NCBI GenBank assembly: GCA_019614645.1
Contig: JABWDB010000011.1
Coordinates: 248,001 to 312,000, forward strand
Direction of reading: 5' to 3'
Length of the DNA: 64,000 bases
From: Stratiolaelaps scimitus
Lineage: Eukaryota; Arthropoda; Arachnida; Mesostigmata; Laelapidae
Position numbers and translations under genes: made by a program. This document shows, piece after piece, positions 11,516-25,400 of the stretch; positions within the stretch are counted from its first letter, which is position 1; each line of letters starts with the position of its first letter. Below the pieces are notes generated by a model, which made no database searches, was not told where the DNA came from, and was given only the letters and a program-made list of their open reading frames with translations.

Positions 11516-14500
11516 TCACTCGACGTCAGCTAGTAGCTCTTTGATTTCGCGGACCATCTTGCCGATTTCGTGCCCGCTGTAATGGTGACAAGGAAGTGCG
11601 CAGAAAATGCAGATGGTCGGTAACATTATTATATATATATATATATATGTGCGTATCGAATATCTCATATAATAATAGTAATTATAGTAATATTTTAATG
11701 ACGTAATTGGCTTACTTGACTTTAAGTCGGTTTTCCAACGCGATTCGTTGGTTGTCACCGAGAGCTGCGAAGGCGTCACGGGCGTTTATTGATTCCTTCT
11801 CGAGTATTCGCTCGAGATAATCGAGATCCTCGCAGCCTTTCGCGCGATCCTTGGTCGATTCAAGGACACTTTCAAGTCTGTTCATCCTCTCGCAGAGGGA
11901 CTGAACTTCCTTCACCATTTGTGGGTTGGCGGCCAACGGATTCTTGCGTTGCACAGTTTGTATTACGTTATGTAATCTATAAGCGATAGACAAATAGATA
12001 GGCCATTAATGACATCACAAACACAATGCGGATCTATGAACACTTATTACTCCTAATATATAATATATATTTATAATCATGACGACAATGAGAATAATTA
12101 TCCTACAATACATTTCCTTATGGTTAGCACCACCGCGGCATTGATGACATACTCGTTGATTAGCCCGAATACTCTGCATTTCTCACATAACATTGTCCAG
12201 AAGGCCACAGTATGTGTAACCGAGCCCGAGAGAACAGCGATCACATGATACAATGTAGATTCTATGTAAAGTAAACGCCCTTAGAGAAAGTTGAGTTCGT
12301 TTCGGCAAACGTCCTTCGACACTTGTTGGCTTTGCAGTTAATCCAATGTTATTTATAGCTGGATGCTGTATTCCCAAAGTGTCAGGTACCTGAGCATGAG
12401 CTTTCGCTTGTGTTCGTCGGCTTGGCTAATCCTCTGACTGAGTTCCTGAGCCCGCCCGGTGACCTCTTCCAGGTCCCGTTCCAACTGTCTCAGCTCTCCA
12501 GCTTGCAACTCCTTGGTTTCGCGAAGGGTCCGACTCGTATCTTCAATAAGCTTCTTTACTGCTATCAACTGAGCAAAATGTTGTTCTCGAAACCGCTGTG
12601 TCGTTTGCAGCGCTAACTCGAGGAGTTCCTTAGGGCTGGTTACCTGCTGGTAGGGAAGAAAGCCGTACATTATAATGGCGTGAGAGTCAATTTCCTGCAA
12701 ATTATCATCGGGCATATTGCCTCGTAAGCCACGCTCGGTTCGAAATCTGATTCGAGCTTGCCCTAAAAATACATTCGTAGAATCATTCTCAGTTTAAGCC
12801 ATACAAAGCAAGTATCCCTTGACAATTACCGAGCTCAGTTTAAATTATTAATATTGATTGGGTGTGAGGAGTCTGCCTGCAAAGATCTCCTTCTATTTCG
12901 GATACAAAACGGGAAGAGAATCTGTTCCGTCTGAATGGTGAATGACCACGTTTCAACCATTACGCGAGATTTAGAGTCGAGTTCACTGTCCTTAATGTGC
13001 ATTGTCTGCATTTGTTTTATTCGTATCGAAAGATTGTTTTACCTTGTCGCCTAGATCGCCTTCCTCGGGACAATGTCGACTTCAGCCCCGGTCCCAGCTA
13101 ATCCCTGCCGCCCCCATAATTCCTAGAAGTAATTCCTAACTACTGTATGTTTGCATAAATTTATTTACCTTGTCAGTCTGAGCCAGCACCGGCACCCTAG
13201 AACCCGTAAGGATCATTTTAATCTCTCTCTCAAAGTCCGTCGGTGGGGATCCACTCTTCGCGTTTCCGGAGAGTGGCTCTTCGGTTAACAGAATGTTCTT
13301 CAACGATTTCTCGAATCGATACCTGCAAGAGATTCAATGGTAGTCACTATTGTTAGGTTTTCCATAGGTTTTGGTTCGTTATCACATCGACCCTACGAAA
13401 ATGAACAATCGCTAATTCCTCCTGTGAAATATATCTTTCCGAGAGTCCCTTAGTGGTAATAGATTTGCTGAGATTTTGCTCAGAATTTCCACAACGTTAC
13501 GTCAATTAAGGTGCCACTCTAGTTTAAACCGGCAAATTTTATTAGCAATATTATCACCTGTAAGACAATAATGCTCACGTCTCTGTATGGAAAAGGCTGG
13601 CCTCGCTAATAACACATTTCATATAAAGTTCCGCAAAGACACCGTTAAAATGATTGCGCAACAGGCTGCCTATCCGGGCCATTGATTCTATAATGGACAC
13701 TGCCCATTTGATTCTGAAAATTACCCGCACGTCTAATACACCTACCTGCTTAGTGGGATGTTGATAACGTTGAGGCTCGACGTAAGAATAGCAAGCCATG
13801 GTGACGGCATCGCCGGCAAAACACAGAGTCCCGGAGGCGCGTCGGGAGCTGATGTCTCAGTTGCTCGCGTGCACACAACCTGTTCCACGAGCGAGTTCGA
13901 GCTGCCGTTACTGGCGCAATTGTCGACATTCAACACCTCGATTGAGCTGTCCGCATCTACGAAGCGCAGCGGAATGCGGAGGAAAATAGCGAAAATCAAT
14001 TGAATAATTATTGAATTAGAACGGTTATACATCCGTCCGGTTGTACGTTGGCACTTGTTTATGTCTCACTCTAGTATAGACAACCACCACCCTCCCCCCC
14101 CGCCGGCCCCAGTACAGAATGAAGAAATCGAATTATAAGCAAGCACATTCTAAGCTGATGTCCCTCCATCCCTGGCCTAATTATCAAATTCATTTACGCG
14201 AGTCTGACGTTGACATGTGGACGCTCTTATTACCTCCTTGTTGAGCGAACTTCAGCAGACGTTCGGTGAACGGGACCACGACGACGTGTACACCTGAATC
14301 GTGGTGGGCGAAGTAGCGATTTGGCAGGGCGGGATCTCGTTGGAGCACAATTGGACAACGAATATCGTCGCTCGGCTCAGACACCTCAGAGTATGTCAGG
14401 CTCAGGCGCAGCTGAGACGAGCAGTAGAAAAGCGAACATGTCGATTGTTATAACATGATTTATATAGGCGTGGTAATTTATATATATATATATATAAATT

Positions 14501-14558
14501 AGATAGATAAAGGCATTGCTTTCGTCAGTCGTACAGGACATATACATGTTGCATTTGT

Positions 14559-14597
<39 letters not shown>

Positions 14598-15222
14598 GTA
14601 TGGCATGCAATAATTTTAAGAACTGTTGTCTACCTGCTCGAAAACGTATATCTCAGGTTCGATATCCGGACTCTGTGTGGGCAGTACAAGACAATGGTAC
14701 AGAATTCCGCCAGTGCCGCCAAGAACCAATATGGTGGAGTTGGCTGGGCCACAGTCAAGTGAAAGGAGAGCAAATCCATCTGAACCAAAATTGTCCTCGA
14801 CTTCGGGCAACATCACCAGGGGTCTACTCGACACTTGCGGTTTACTGTCGACAGAAGAAGAGAGTAAACAACATATTGATGAAGTAAACTATGTGGTTAC
14901 CCTTGTGGGGTAGAGATGTCAATTATTCTGGGACAACGATTACGGGATGCACTCAGCCATGTGTTTGATGTTCGCGTGCGGTTTGGCATGGAACCTAGTG
15001 CTTCCTTCGTTCATTATACGACTAATATATATATATATGTATATATTCAAACTGCAATTACTCCTCAGTATATATACACAAAAACTCGAGGCACCTCCTC
15101 ATATTGCAACAAATCGTTACAAGGTGCACACATCGGGTGTTTAAAGTGGTAAGGCACTCTCAGTTATCTAGTGTTCTCGCTCAGTTGATCCTCGCTTTTT
15201 TGCAAGTTAATACCGTGTGGCC

Positions 15223-15262
<40 letters not shown>

Positions 15263-17623
15263 CAAGCTCAATGTTTATTCAACGATTGGCATGATGTTAT
15301 ATCACGTTACCAATTCGGTGTCGATTCAAGCCCAGTAACACGATAAATTGATCCTGAGGCGGTCAGACAGAATATCTCTTTCGACGATCTACTGAAGGCG
15401 AAGTCAACCAGCTGGGACCCTGTGGCAGACGCGAGGGTGAAGTTCATCCTTGAGAGTGACAACGACCGGCGAATCACCTGCACCTGTGGTCGTCGCATGT
15501 AAATGTCGAGAGGATGAATTTTCTTTTTTATTGACAACGCAAGATATTTGTTTCTACTGGGAACACTTATCTATTTCGGCTTTATCTAATAAGGCAAAAC
15601 GGCCATGTGAAAAACCCTGAAGCTGTCAACTAGGCCAACAACTGATGATGATATTATAACGGGCTTGTATTAGCAATACCAACAGGCAACTTAAATGCAC
15701 AGTTTTAAATGATTAGTTATTGGAGCTTGAATGTACAATATATATATAAATTGCAGCCAAAATTCGTAATTTTAGTTGTAGTAATTGCAGTGTGAATGTG
15801 TATATTATAGCAGCAGCCGTGAATTCAAAACGTCATGCGCGTCCATATAAACGCAACGAACGCAAATGCATAATATTTACATTTAAATTCTCTCCACTTC
15901 TGTCGAAAGCGTTGTTATGAATGGACAGGCACAGGTGTCTACAAATGCAGCTGAATTATCAAATCGAGAAACATCTGCAATACTTCGTATTGTCTACATG
16001 GTGTATTTTTGTCAATATCGAGCGGATGGGCTCCATTCGACCAACCATTGTCAGCGCGTTCATGTGCTTCTTCCAAACGTCGAATAACCGTAGACAGTTG
16101 TCACTGGTCAACATCACCACCTCGGTGGCGGAGTCGGGCATCCACTGGAGGCCTAACACTTCCAGGCCGGGCGTCTGCATCAGAAGCAACTCGCCTATAC
16201 CCCAACTCCTGCAAAGTCAGTTGCACAGCAGTGAGTACCGCGCTGAGTAAAATCGCACATTGTACTGCACTCGGCTAGAACATGCAGCATCCTAAAGGGA
16301 ATACATAAATAGCTAGGTTAATGTGCAAGCGGCAAATTTTCGGTTCGTCGTTAGAAGGTACGAGTGTGATGATTTGGTGTTCATCTCGAAGCTAGTTTCG
16401 GATACCCACTGAAATTGAATAATCATCCCGCCAGGACAGGTGTGGTAGTTTACACTTCCGGCAGCACTATTTAACGAGAACTTGAACGTTTATACAATTG
16501 CAGTTCTGTAAATAAGCAAATATATGATTGATTGATTGATGAATGTACTCAGATGCCGTTTTGAATCGCACCTCTGGCTAAGCCGATTGAGTTACCGCGG
16601 AAGTTACCTCAGTACAGCTACGAGCAGGTGGGCACTCACTTGCATTGCAATGGGGCGTCCTCAAGGTTGTTCCTCAGACTGTCATGATGTGGGAGCGTTA
16701 CAACAACGGCACCATTGTTGCCCCAGAGCAGAAGGTTTCCCGTCGGCGATGGGCAGAGCCGGTCGACACGAAACGACGTTTTGTGACTGAGTGATAATTC
16801 CTGTTGGAGCAAACCGTTGAGTGTGAACGAATGACATTGAGTGGGGTCCTTTGGGGTGAGGTTCCTTGCGTAGTATTCAAGGACTCGTGTGACACGGACG
16901 TCGTCAACTCCGGGATCAATGTCGTGTTTATGCATTGGCGAAACAGAACCATAACGATAAGCTCACGTGGGACGCGAAAAAATATAAGACTGTGAATGCT
17001 AGACGCTACTAGAGATTCGATGGAACTGGTCAATTCAAACAAGTCCGACAATTCGACCCCTTATATTCATGTGCGACAAAACGATTTTCGCTTGGTTTGA
17101 ACGTGTACTAGTTCACTGGGACAAGTAGATAGTGAAATAAAATAAAAAAATAAACCAAATCTCACGCAAAGTCAGTTTACCCACAATGGGATTCTGACGC
17201 AGTACAGTTGTGTTCACACATATATCGATCATTGCTAAGACGCCGAAAGCCCAAAAACAATTGTTTCGGCATCAGATAATCAGATAATGAAAAAAAAACA
17301 ACAACAACATTTCTACACATACATTTGCATCACGTGAATAGGAACAGTGTCCATTAGCTAACGGTAGGAGTACTAGAAGATTCGCTAACACGTATTCTTA
17401 CATAGAGTCGATCCTCTTGACCGCTGTGGTCGATGTCAACGGCGTACAGACACCGGTTCTGGTCACTCCATCCGATTAGCAGGTCATTGCAGAACGCAAG
17501 CAACTGTCGCGGTGTGCTAGATTCTTCCAATTTGCCGATCTTGCGAAGGAACGTCGAGTTGCGCGAATGCCATTTCGTCTCGTCTGGACCGGTGCCGCCG
17601 TTGCGAACTGAGGGAGACGACAT
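11516..17623 (-). CDS. NUP88: Nuclear pore complex protein Nup88, 11 exons
   Basis: Nup88 is a cytoplasmic-face nucleoporin that pairs with Nup214 and tethers the CRM1 exportin. The start is ATG at 17623 (MSSPSVRNGGTG). Exons in gene order are 17623-17402, about 16848-16640, 16208-16046, 15483-15311, 14844-14634, 14411-14234, 13956-13746, 13322-13169, 12694-12390, 11976-11716 and 11576-11516. All phases agree and the total is 2148 bp, about 715 aa (human is 741). An N-terminal beta-propeller is visible, with VVMLTSDNCLRLFDVW, EDNFGSDGFALL, LYHCLVL, YVFEQ and RDPALPNRYFAHHDSGVH. A C-terminal coiled coil follows (RFREQHFAQL; ERMNRLESVL). The protein ends MVREIKELLADVE, matching the family C-terminus. 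The acceptor of exon 2 is the only uncertain junction; 16848 is the choice that keeps frame. An intron holds a retroelement tail at about 13.06-13.16 kb. Confidence 0.93.
13057..13165 (+). repeat. 3' tail of a dispersed non-LTR retroelement in a Nup88 intron
   Basis: The stretch around CTCGGGACAATGTCGACTTC and the following TAATTCCTAACTA...TGTATGTTTG is closely similar to 51383-51465 in the same orientation. It also matches, inverted, the element at about 58.57-58.66 kb. It lies in the intron between Nup88 exons 13322-13169 and 12694-12390 and is non-coding here. Confidence 0.65.
14560..14595. repeat. (TA)n microsatellite in Nup88 intron
   Basis: A TA dinucleotide run of about 35 bp lies between two Nup88 exons, with further TA runs at 14479-14497, 15029-15040 and 15227-15258. 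Tyr-Ile open frames here are artefacts. Confidence 0.9.
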
Positions 17624-18162
17624 GGTGCCTGTATCAGATTGCCAATGAATTCAGCCACCTCGCTGCGCTCCGGGCTGCACCAGCACCGACAACTGATATT
17701 TCAGAACGTGATGTGAGTGGAGCTAGTTGAGTGAAGGCATAGGATCTATTCGTCGCCGACTCGACGAGATTGATTAACCACCTTGAAGCTCACAGTGCCC
17801 TAGTGGTCTCTTTGATAGTGGTAGGAGAGACTGCGCTTAGAGTACAGTTAAACACACAGAGAGAACTCATCGAGGATGAGTGTGTGTGTGTGTGTACGTT
17901 TGTCGGTTACAGCAATTTGAAATCGACAATAGCCAAACGCCCGTCTCGGTGGCGCCCACAACGAGACGTTCTATTTATTAATCGCATCACGCGGAATCTA
18001 TTCACAGTGTAGTGTGTTTGTTGGCCGTTCGCTGCGCTCAAAGCAGACGACGTGGGATCGACGAAGTCTCTAATTACCGAACGCGTTGGTATTTATCGTA
18101 GCGCGGTCGTTCTGACGGCAGCTTGGATTGTAGAACAGGTTCGCGGATATTGAGATCGGGTA

Positions 18163-18212
18163 AGCAGTTGTACCGCGGAGGTTAAATGTTGCCTGAGAGT
18201 CAGCCTGAAAAC
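18163..18212 (+). repeat. SINE-like family 1, 3' fragment
   Basis: AGCAGTTGTACCGCGGAGGT, then TTAAATGTTG and a TGAGAGTCAGCCTGAAAAC end. The same stretch recurs at 22446-22498, 44230-44283 and 58098-58136. Only the body and 3' end are present here, without the tRNA-like head. Confidence 0.6.
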
Positions 18213-18822
18213 CTTTAGACTTAATCTGTGTTGAACAATTGATGGACAAGCGTTCGGTGTGTTAGGTACCTGCTGAGAAGGTTCGCAGAGTATTTAGTCG
18301 GAGGTGATACCCGTGGAAACGGCGGCACTAGCTTGTACCTAACGTTAGGAACTCCGCCCTTCTTTCATCAGACACTCAAAGGTTTTCAACCCACGATTGA
18401 CCTTGAGGATCGTCTTCGTTAAGTTGTCTCTCTACGGATGCTCAGTCACTTTATCCAGGACGCAAGTCACGACATGCCTGTTTCAGCGCCTGCCACCGGC
18501 TTTGAGTTTCACCATACCGACATTTTATTCACCGGTTATTGGCCGTAATCTCTTGTCATGTCGGTATTGTGGCCGTAATATACAGGCCAGGCTCTTATGC
18601 ACAGGCCACGGATCTGAACCATTTAGGTATTACCACGAGTACATGTCAGGGTCACATTTGCATTACTTATCAACTATGTCGTGCCTGACGAGAATCCAGA
18701 GATAACGGATTGGGGATTTGAATTCGAGCCGCGGTAAGGGATTTGAATCGAGCTCGTCGGTTAGTCGGCTTGTGACGATGCCGGAGCAACTGTTTGATCC
18801 CAGGTTGCAAGTGAATAATGCG

Positions 18823-18955
<133 letters not shown>

Positions 18956-20085
18956 TGAAAATAAACATGATTTTGAAATTGAAATTGAAAAACACTTGGT
19001 TGGGTTGAAAATCTGCGAACAACTTGCGGCGATCAGTGCAGGATCATATCAGTAGCACGTGTTACACTTCACCGCTTTACAATGAAAGTGCTTCTCATAT
19101 TATTTGCGTGGTTTCATATTATTGTGCGTGCGTCCTGTACGAGGGATGTAGTTGTCCTCAAAGGAAGTTGACATTGATGTGGACTTAAGAATAAATAAAG
19201 TTTCAATAAAAATGAAATCATGCACTGCAGTCTCGCCTTTGTGTCTTCCTTCAGGCAATTCTTAACAATATTATTATTATTATTATTGGTATATTGGTAT
19301 ATATACTTTGGTACATTAAAAGTAGAGGTAGTTTGCCTGTACTAAAAAAGCATGGCTATGTAAAAAATTGATAACTTTAGATAGCTACTGCGCCCCTCAT
19401 TAGCTAGCCGTTAATACATAAAATAATTCCTGCTTCGGTGGGATATAGAAAAGGTGTTTATGATACGATACCATTGGATTTACCAATTCTAGTCCATCTA
19501 ACCTCCTTCACACCGCTGGAGCAGGCAATCTCAGCACCGATACGGTTCTTCCTTGCATTGAACGCAAAGACTCTTTATAACTACGTTGCTTTTTAAATAA
19601 AATTCTTTTTTTTATATATAAATAACAATGATACTCAAACAAGGAATCGTGTATCTTGGCTTCCTTTACCCATGAAGTCTTTTGCGCAGCACAATACACA
19701 TTCGGTATAGAATGGAAAGTAAAGAAACGGATTTGATTATTTGACCCGGAAATCATTAAGAATACCAAGTAGGCTTGTGCCCGTGCAAATAGGTAGAAAA
19801 TGTGGAGAAGGCACCACTAATGACTTGATAGCATAGTGCGCCATGACCCTTGAAGGGTTCAGCCCTTTTAAAATATCTGAGGTCGATTCGATTCGCGCCT
19901 GATTTGGCATTTAGTGGTTGATATTGCCGTAAGGTTAGGTTTGTCTTCGCTGTGGTCAATATAGATTCAAAACTGAGCTATATGAAAAGGCAGCGACGAA
20001 CGAATCTGAGGATAGAGATTTATTAGTGCCACTTGCCGTGACTCAGTGTCATTGTAAAGCATAAGACTACATTAGGTGTTAGTAA

Positions 20086-20131
20086 GTTAAGAGCTGAGGC
20101 CTGTCAGATAGGGGAACAGCTGAGGGTCTGA
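20086..20131 (+). repeat. Dispersed repeat matching 52955-53001 inverted
   Basis: The roughly 45-bp stretch including GAGGCCTGTCAGATAGGGGA and ACAGCTGAGGGTC is nearly identical to the reverse complement of 52955-53001. Nothing else around the two copies was seen to match. Probably the end of an interspersed element. Confidence 0.6.
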
Positions 20132-22445
20132 TGAAAAAATTTAATTATAATAGGTCTTCATCCAAGCAGAGTGGCCGGATCTGGTGCTATAAGTCCCTGA
20201 AACGTACTTTCACGATTGATGATAGCTCAACCGGGTTGAATAGCATGCGCAGCCCAGCCGGAACCAGTGTTACCAGTATTTGTGCCCAGATGAAACAGCT
20301 GAACCAGAACAATTGACGGCGACAAAACAACGTTCACTATGACTATAGATTTCGCCGGAACCGACTTCTGCCTCTGTTAGCGGGAACGTGCGTAAAACCA
20401 TTCTACGAGGAATCTGGATACGTAGCTTACCGCAAGCAAGTTCACGCGTGCGCGTCGCCTTCTTTCACGACAACGTTCGTCTCCAAAAACCCGCTGCCCT
20501 TGTTGAGTATTTGACAAGAAGCAAATCGAGATCTGGAATCAGCTTGCATGCTCTCCTGATAAAGCCCGCTAGATTGTCATTCTGGCCACTTGAGGAGGTG
20601 ATAGCGAGCAACGAATCCCCAAAATTGGAACGAGTTCGCGCACGGAGGTCATATGAAGGGTGTGCATGACCTACCGACCATGAGACTTCCATGTGATTTG
20701 CTGAGTCGGATATGTGATGTGATTGTGCCTGCAGTTTGTGTCAACAGATCTTCTGTGCTACCACTCATCGCGGTGACGAATCCGCCGGGCTGCCTTTTCC
20801 CACTGGCATAACGCCGAGAACTTGGAACTTGTTGGAACTCACTCGGAACTTGTTGGCAAGCGGCGATATCGACGATATAAACCGGAGCGCCTGTTTTTGT
20901 CTACCCCAGCCGCTCCTAGTAACGCATTACCTCAAAGACTGCAGCTTCGGCCCCTTCGCGTATCTGTTCGTTCATCCCATAGACGCTATCGAATCACGGC
21001 GGCGCTCGCGGGATGGTGTTTGCTCCTGCATAGTTGTTTGCTAAATGTCCCATGGTCACAGTCTTGGAGGACATGATGCATGATGTCAGCTTTCTTCATC
21101 GGAGCCATTTCTAAGGTTCTTTATTAGCTAACAGCTTTTCTTCCTGTCATGATGCAAAATTAAGCTGACGGCCGGACCCGTGAGTGTTATAGATAACACC
21201 ATTTCAGGAGGGGCTCCCGAGCGACCCCATTGTCGTGTATGGCGTAACACTTTTGCGGCCATATTATACCATGTATTAAACCTACGGCCGCCGTCACTGG
21301 GATTTCAACATAGCCCTGGACGGTAGTTGCACATTAGTGAGCAGTCTGGCATACGAATCGGTGTCTGGCTTGCGCGGTATAAAAAGAAGGGAGTGGTATC
21401 AACCTGGGTTGATATTTTGCCGAGTTCGACTTCTTCACTGAGTCACTCTTTCTTCATTGCGGAGTGGCTCTTCGTGACACGAGCATTTTCAACCTCGACC
21501 GGTACATCCCATCGAAAAGCACTCCCTTCGCCAAACGGGTTGTTCCTTTGGATGAATCATCCCCTTCAGGAGTGAAGATATATCTGGATTACATTAGATA
21601 CCACAATGACTAAGCTGACCTTGTTAGTGATTTAAGTACCATCTTAGTAGCGGAACAACAAGAGACACATTTATTAGTATTTTTAACATATATGGATAAA
21701 CTAATGTTTCGAAAATAATAACAACTGTTTATTCACTCAGCTCTGCTTTAATCATTAATCAATAATAGCTTTCTGTTTATTTTTATGATAATATACAATA
21801 TATCACATTTTTATGAAACTGGTCAATTCCGTTAATAACGTGCACCATAGGACGTTATTTAAAATAAAAGGAAAGCACTCACTGACGAGCAAAAGAAAAG
21901 GTCCCATTGGACGGAAAGTGCAGAATTTCTGGGTGTGCCAAAATTAAAAATCTAAATAATGTGGTAATGACCACGGGGAACTAGATCGATTGCGTCACCA
22001 ATTAAGCTGTTGGATTTCGTTCTCCAAGGAACAACGCCTGGAGGGACGGTTGAATTCGACAAGTTCTAAATCGATTTGTGGCCCACAGGTATCATCGGGT
22101 CGTCTGCGAGGCGTTGGGGCACCACAATCGAGAAAGACGTTGACCGCTGAAGGACAATTCACCAGATACAATATCGTTCGGCGCATTAAGCAATAGTGGA
22201 TTCTCTTGATGGTTTCGAAAGGCGCATGGCTATCCCGTAGACGGTTTATGCTAAACAAGAGAAAATGGGATACATTAATAAAACATTATACACCGTATAC
22301 AAAGCTCTCTCAATAGTTTATTTAAATTAGTTCATCTTATCATATACTTGACCAAGCTAATAATTTACTTCGATTTCGTTGTTTTGACAGTCACGCATTA
22401 AAGTATAGCAGCGAACTGAATACTAAATGAACGCTGAATGCTAAA

Positions 22446-22498
22446 AGCAGTTGTACCGTGGACGTTAAATGTTTAAGGCTGAGAGTCAGCCCGAAAAC
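22446..22498 (+). repeat. SINE-like family 1, 3' fragment
   Basis: AGCAGTTGTACCGTGGACGT followed by TAAATGTTTAAGG and GAGAGTCAGCCCGAAAAC. This matches the 18163-18212 fragment with a few substitutions. Confidence 0.6.
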
Positions 22499-25400
22499 AT
22501 TAGCGAACTGAATACAGTTATTGCAGATACATACGACACATTGACACGCCATACTACCACAAGACTATCAGCTATCGCTATTGCTGTTATTGCACCTAGT
22601 CCTACAGATACATTATTTCTTGGTCAGCAAATCAATTGGGAGCACTTAAAACCAAAAGAACAATGTTCATCTTGTGATGTTGCATCCTTATCATACGATT
22701 AAGCAATTTACAACTATATTCTGTCACGTATTGCGGGTACATTTGGACTGCTCTCATGGACTTTTTACATAATGACAGCGTGTAATGCACACATGCAATT
22801 AGTGCTATTTTACTTGCAATTAGTTCTTTATTAACCCGATAAAATACGTGACCTGGGTGTCAATCATTCTTAAACATAGTGAACATGTATTCGAAATTGT
22901 GACGCGTACCTCCGGGAGAGCTAACTGAATATTACGCTAATTAGTAGTCAGCTAACCCAATTTTTACATGTAATTAATCAACTGTTACGTAATGTCATGT
23001 ATGCATCCCCAGTGTAAGCCCTCTAATGAACGTCTAATTATTTTCATTTTAGCAATTAACACGTCGTAAGTTTACAGAATATGAAATACCTTCCTTTTTT
23101 AATAATATAAAATACATGGCCTCAAGTCAATTTCCCGACGATTAATAATAAAGAATCAAGTGTTCACAAATAACCATACCAAAAGCGGTAGCAATTCTCC
23201 AGTGACCTTTAATTAGGAATCCTTTCCAGGCACTGGCTGACGAAATATGTTGCTGCTTCGGAGATTTTCGGGGAGTTGGTATTGTTGAAATGGGTCGTCT
23301 TCGATCCCCAAGACAATTGACGACGCATGGCAGCTCGCAGAGTAAAATACAGCGAAGCTTTGTCGCCGTTTGCAATTAAGTCCTTTTCTTCTTTACAAGG
23401 CGCGGGAAGGAACGCGCGAAACGCCAAAAATAGTCGAAGTCTGCAGTAATAGCAAATAGACCGTCATAATTTAACCGGAAGCCACAACGGCAACGGTTAG
23501 TGAATGGATTTAGTTCGAAATATAACAAAGAACGCGCTTCTTTATATCGAACTTTAACTTCAACCGGTAAAAGGACGGCCTCATTATTGAATGATGGAAA
23601 TGGACGATGCGTTCTGCCTTGCGTTCGGCCTTGCTTCTAAACGTAATTCGGGTCATTGTTTCTAAAGGACAAAGCCAGACCGTAAAATCATCGCTAGTGG
23701 GACCGACTCAGAACAGGATTGTGCCATCTGGAGTCTAATTATTTGTGCCCTCGCGACGTAGCCTAACCACAATCTTTGCAACTATAAGAGTTTAATCAGG
23801 TGCACAGCAAAGCCCCAATCACCGTTAAACGAATGGTCATTCATACGTTATCGACCCCTAATTAATATTTGCCTTGCCTGCCACTGACTACAAATTCAAC
23901 ATATTGCATCTTCAATGCGCATCTACTTACTCGCAATCGATGCTTGGAACGGATCCTTCCTCGTTACAGATCGCCTTTTTAACAGATACTGCATTAGCCA
24001 GTATTAAGGCAAAGCTACTGAGTCTTTTGGGCTGCCTTGGCTCGTTCTCCACCCAGCCAAGTGCATCAGAAAGTGCCATGGGTATGATTGTGTGGTCCCT
24101 ATTAATAGTTCTGACATTTTCCTCAACGTCACACAGATTTCTACTCTGGTTGAGGACGTCGTCATCGAGCCTTCTCGCCCCAGTTACGTAACTGGTCTGC
24201 GAGATGAGATTTGATACAAAAGAGGGCGAATATATGAAACTGACTGATTTCGTTGAAAGTTGAGGCCATCCTTGGAGTTGCGCTATGGACTCGTACCACG
24301 TTGCGTTGACAGTCAAGTTCATGCTAAACAGAGCCCTCGAAAGCGAGCAATAGATTCCGCCAGTTTGTGCCCAAAAGAATATCCTTGAGTTCCCGAAAGA
24401 ACTGTTTATTGCAGGGCATTCATTAAACGTTTTGCAATCGCCGGTAGAAACCAAAAAAGCCGCTCGTAAATAACGGTCTTTATAAACTTGAACATGCGGT
24501 TTTTGTTTAATTCTCATCCGAAGGAATTCTATGATATCTGTGCAACTCGTGTACAACGAGTTCAGCAGTTTTTGTACTTTAGCGTCTTCTAATGTCTGGT
24601 TGAATTGTGATGCACTTCCCACACCGTCCCCCAGTGTGTCGACCTTGCCCTCCTGCCCCAACACCCCGAAAGCGAGCATCAGTGGATAGAGCAGCCTTGG
24701 CAGATTTGGAATTCTTCTTAAATTGGTAGCTACCCAAGTATAATATTTATTAAAGTCACGTGCAGTATACGGATAGCCGATCTCACTCCCGTTAAGAATT
24801 TCCACGAGCTTCGTCATAGCACCATCACAATTCGCTAAAATAGGAATCAATGGATGATAGCGGGTTAGAGAAACCATTCCGTCAGTATCATACAGGTGTC
24901 CTGATAAGAGACTTCGCACAAGCGAATAGGAGTGTCCATTTGACTAATTTGACTGAAAAACTCTGAATTTTCAATATACCACAGGCAAGAGTCCATTCAA
25001 GTAATCTTCTAGCTAAACAAGTAGATTTTTAGTTGCAGCAAAGAAATAAGGGCAATAAGATTTATTGACAGACAAACGGCTAAATTAATAAACCATACTT
25101 CGAACCCCCCCCTCAATTGGTTTCTTGGTTGGCCTTTGTATTGACTAATAAAGGTACTTTTTCGAATGACATGCATTTCATGGTTTGCATGATTGTGGTC
25201 AAGCTCTGGAGAATTCTTGATTGGAAACTACACCGAGAGAATACAATAAATCGAACTTGAAATAAACTAAGCGAATAAACTAATACAGTGCAGACAAACC
25301 ACTGGCTGACATGTCGAGAAAACAGAAGTTCGTACGGTAGATATCGAGACAAGAGAGTATATCTACAGAAACTCTGGCTGAGAACCGAGAATGACCATGC

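Noticed and set aside
20388..21076. Several 75-100 codon frames on both strands
   Set aside because: No motif, conflicting strands, and surrounding sequence contains repeats. Could be old transposon debris, but no diagnostic feature was found.
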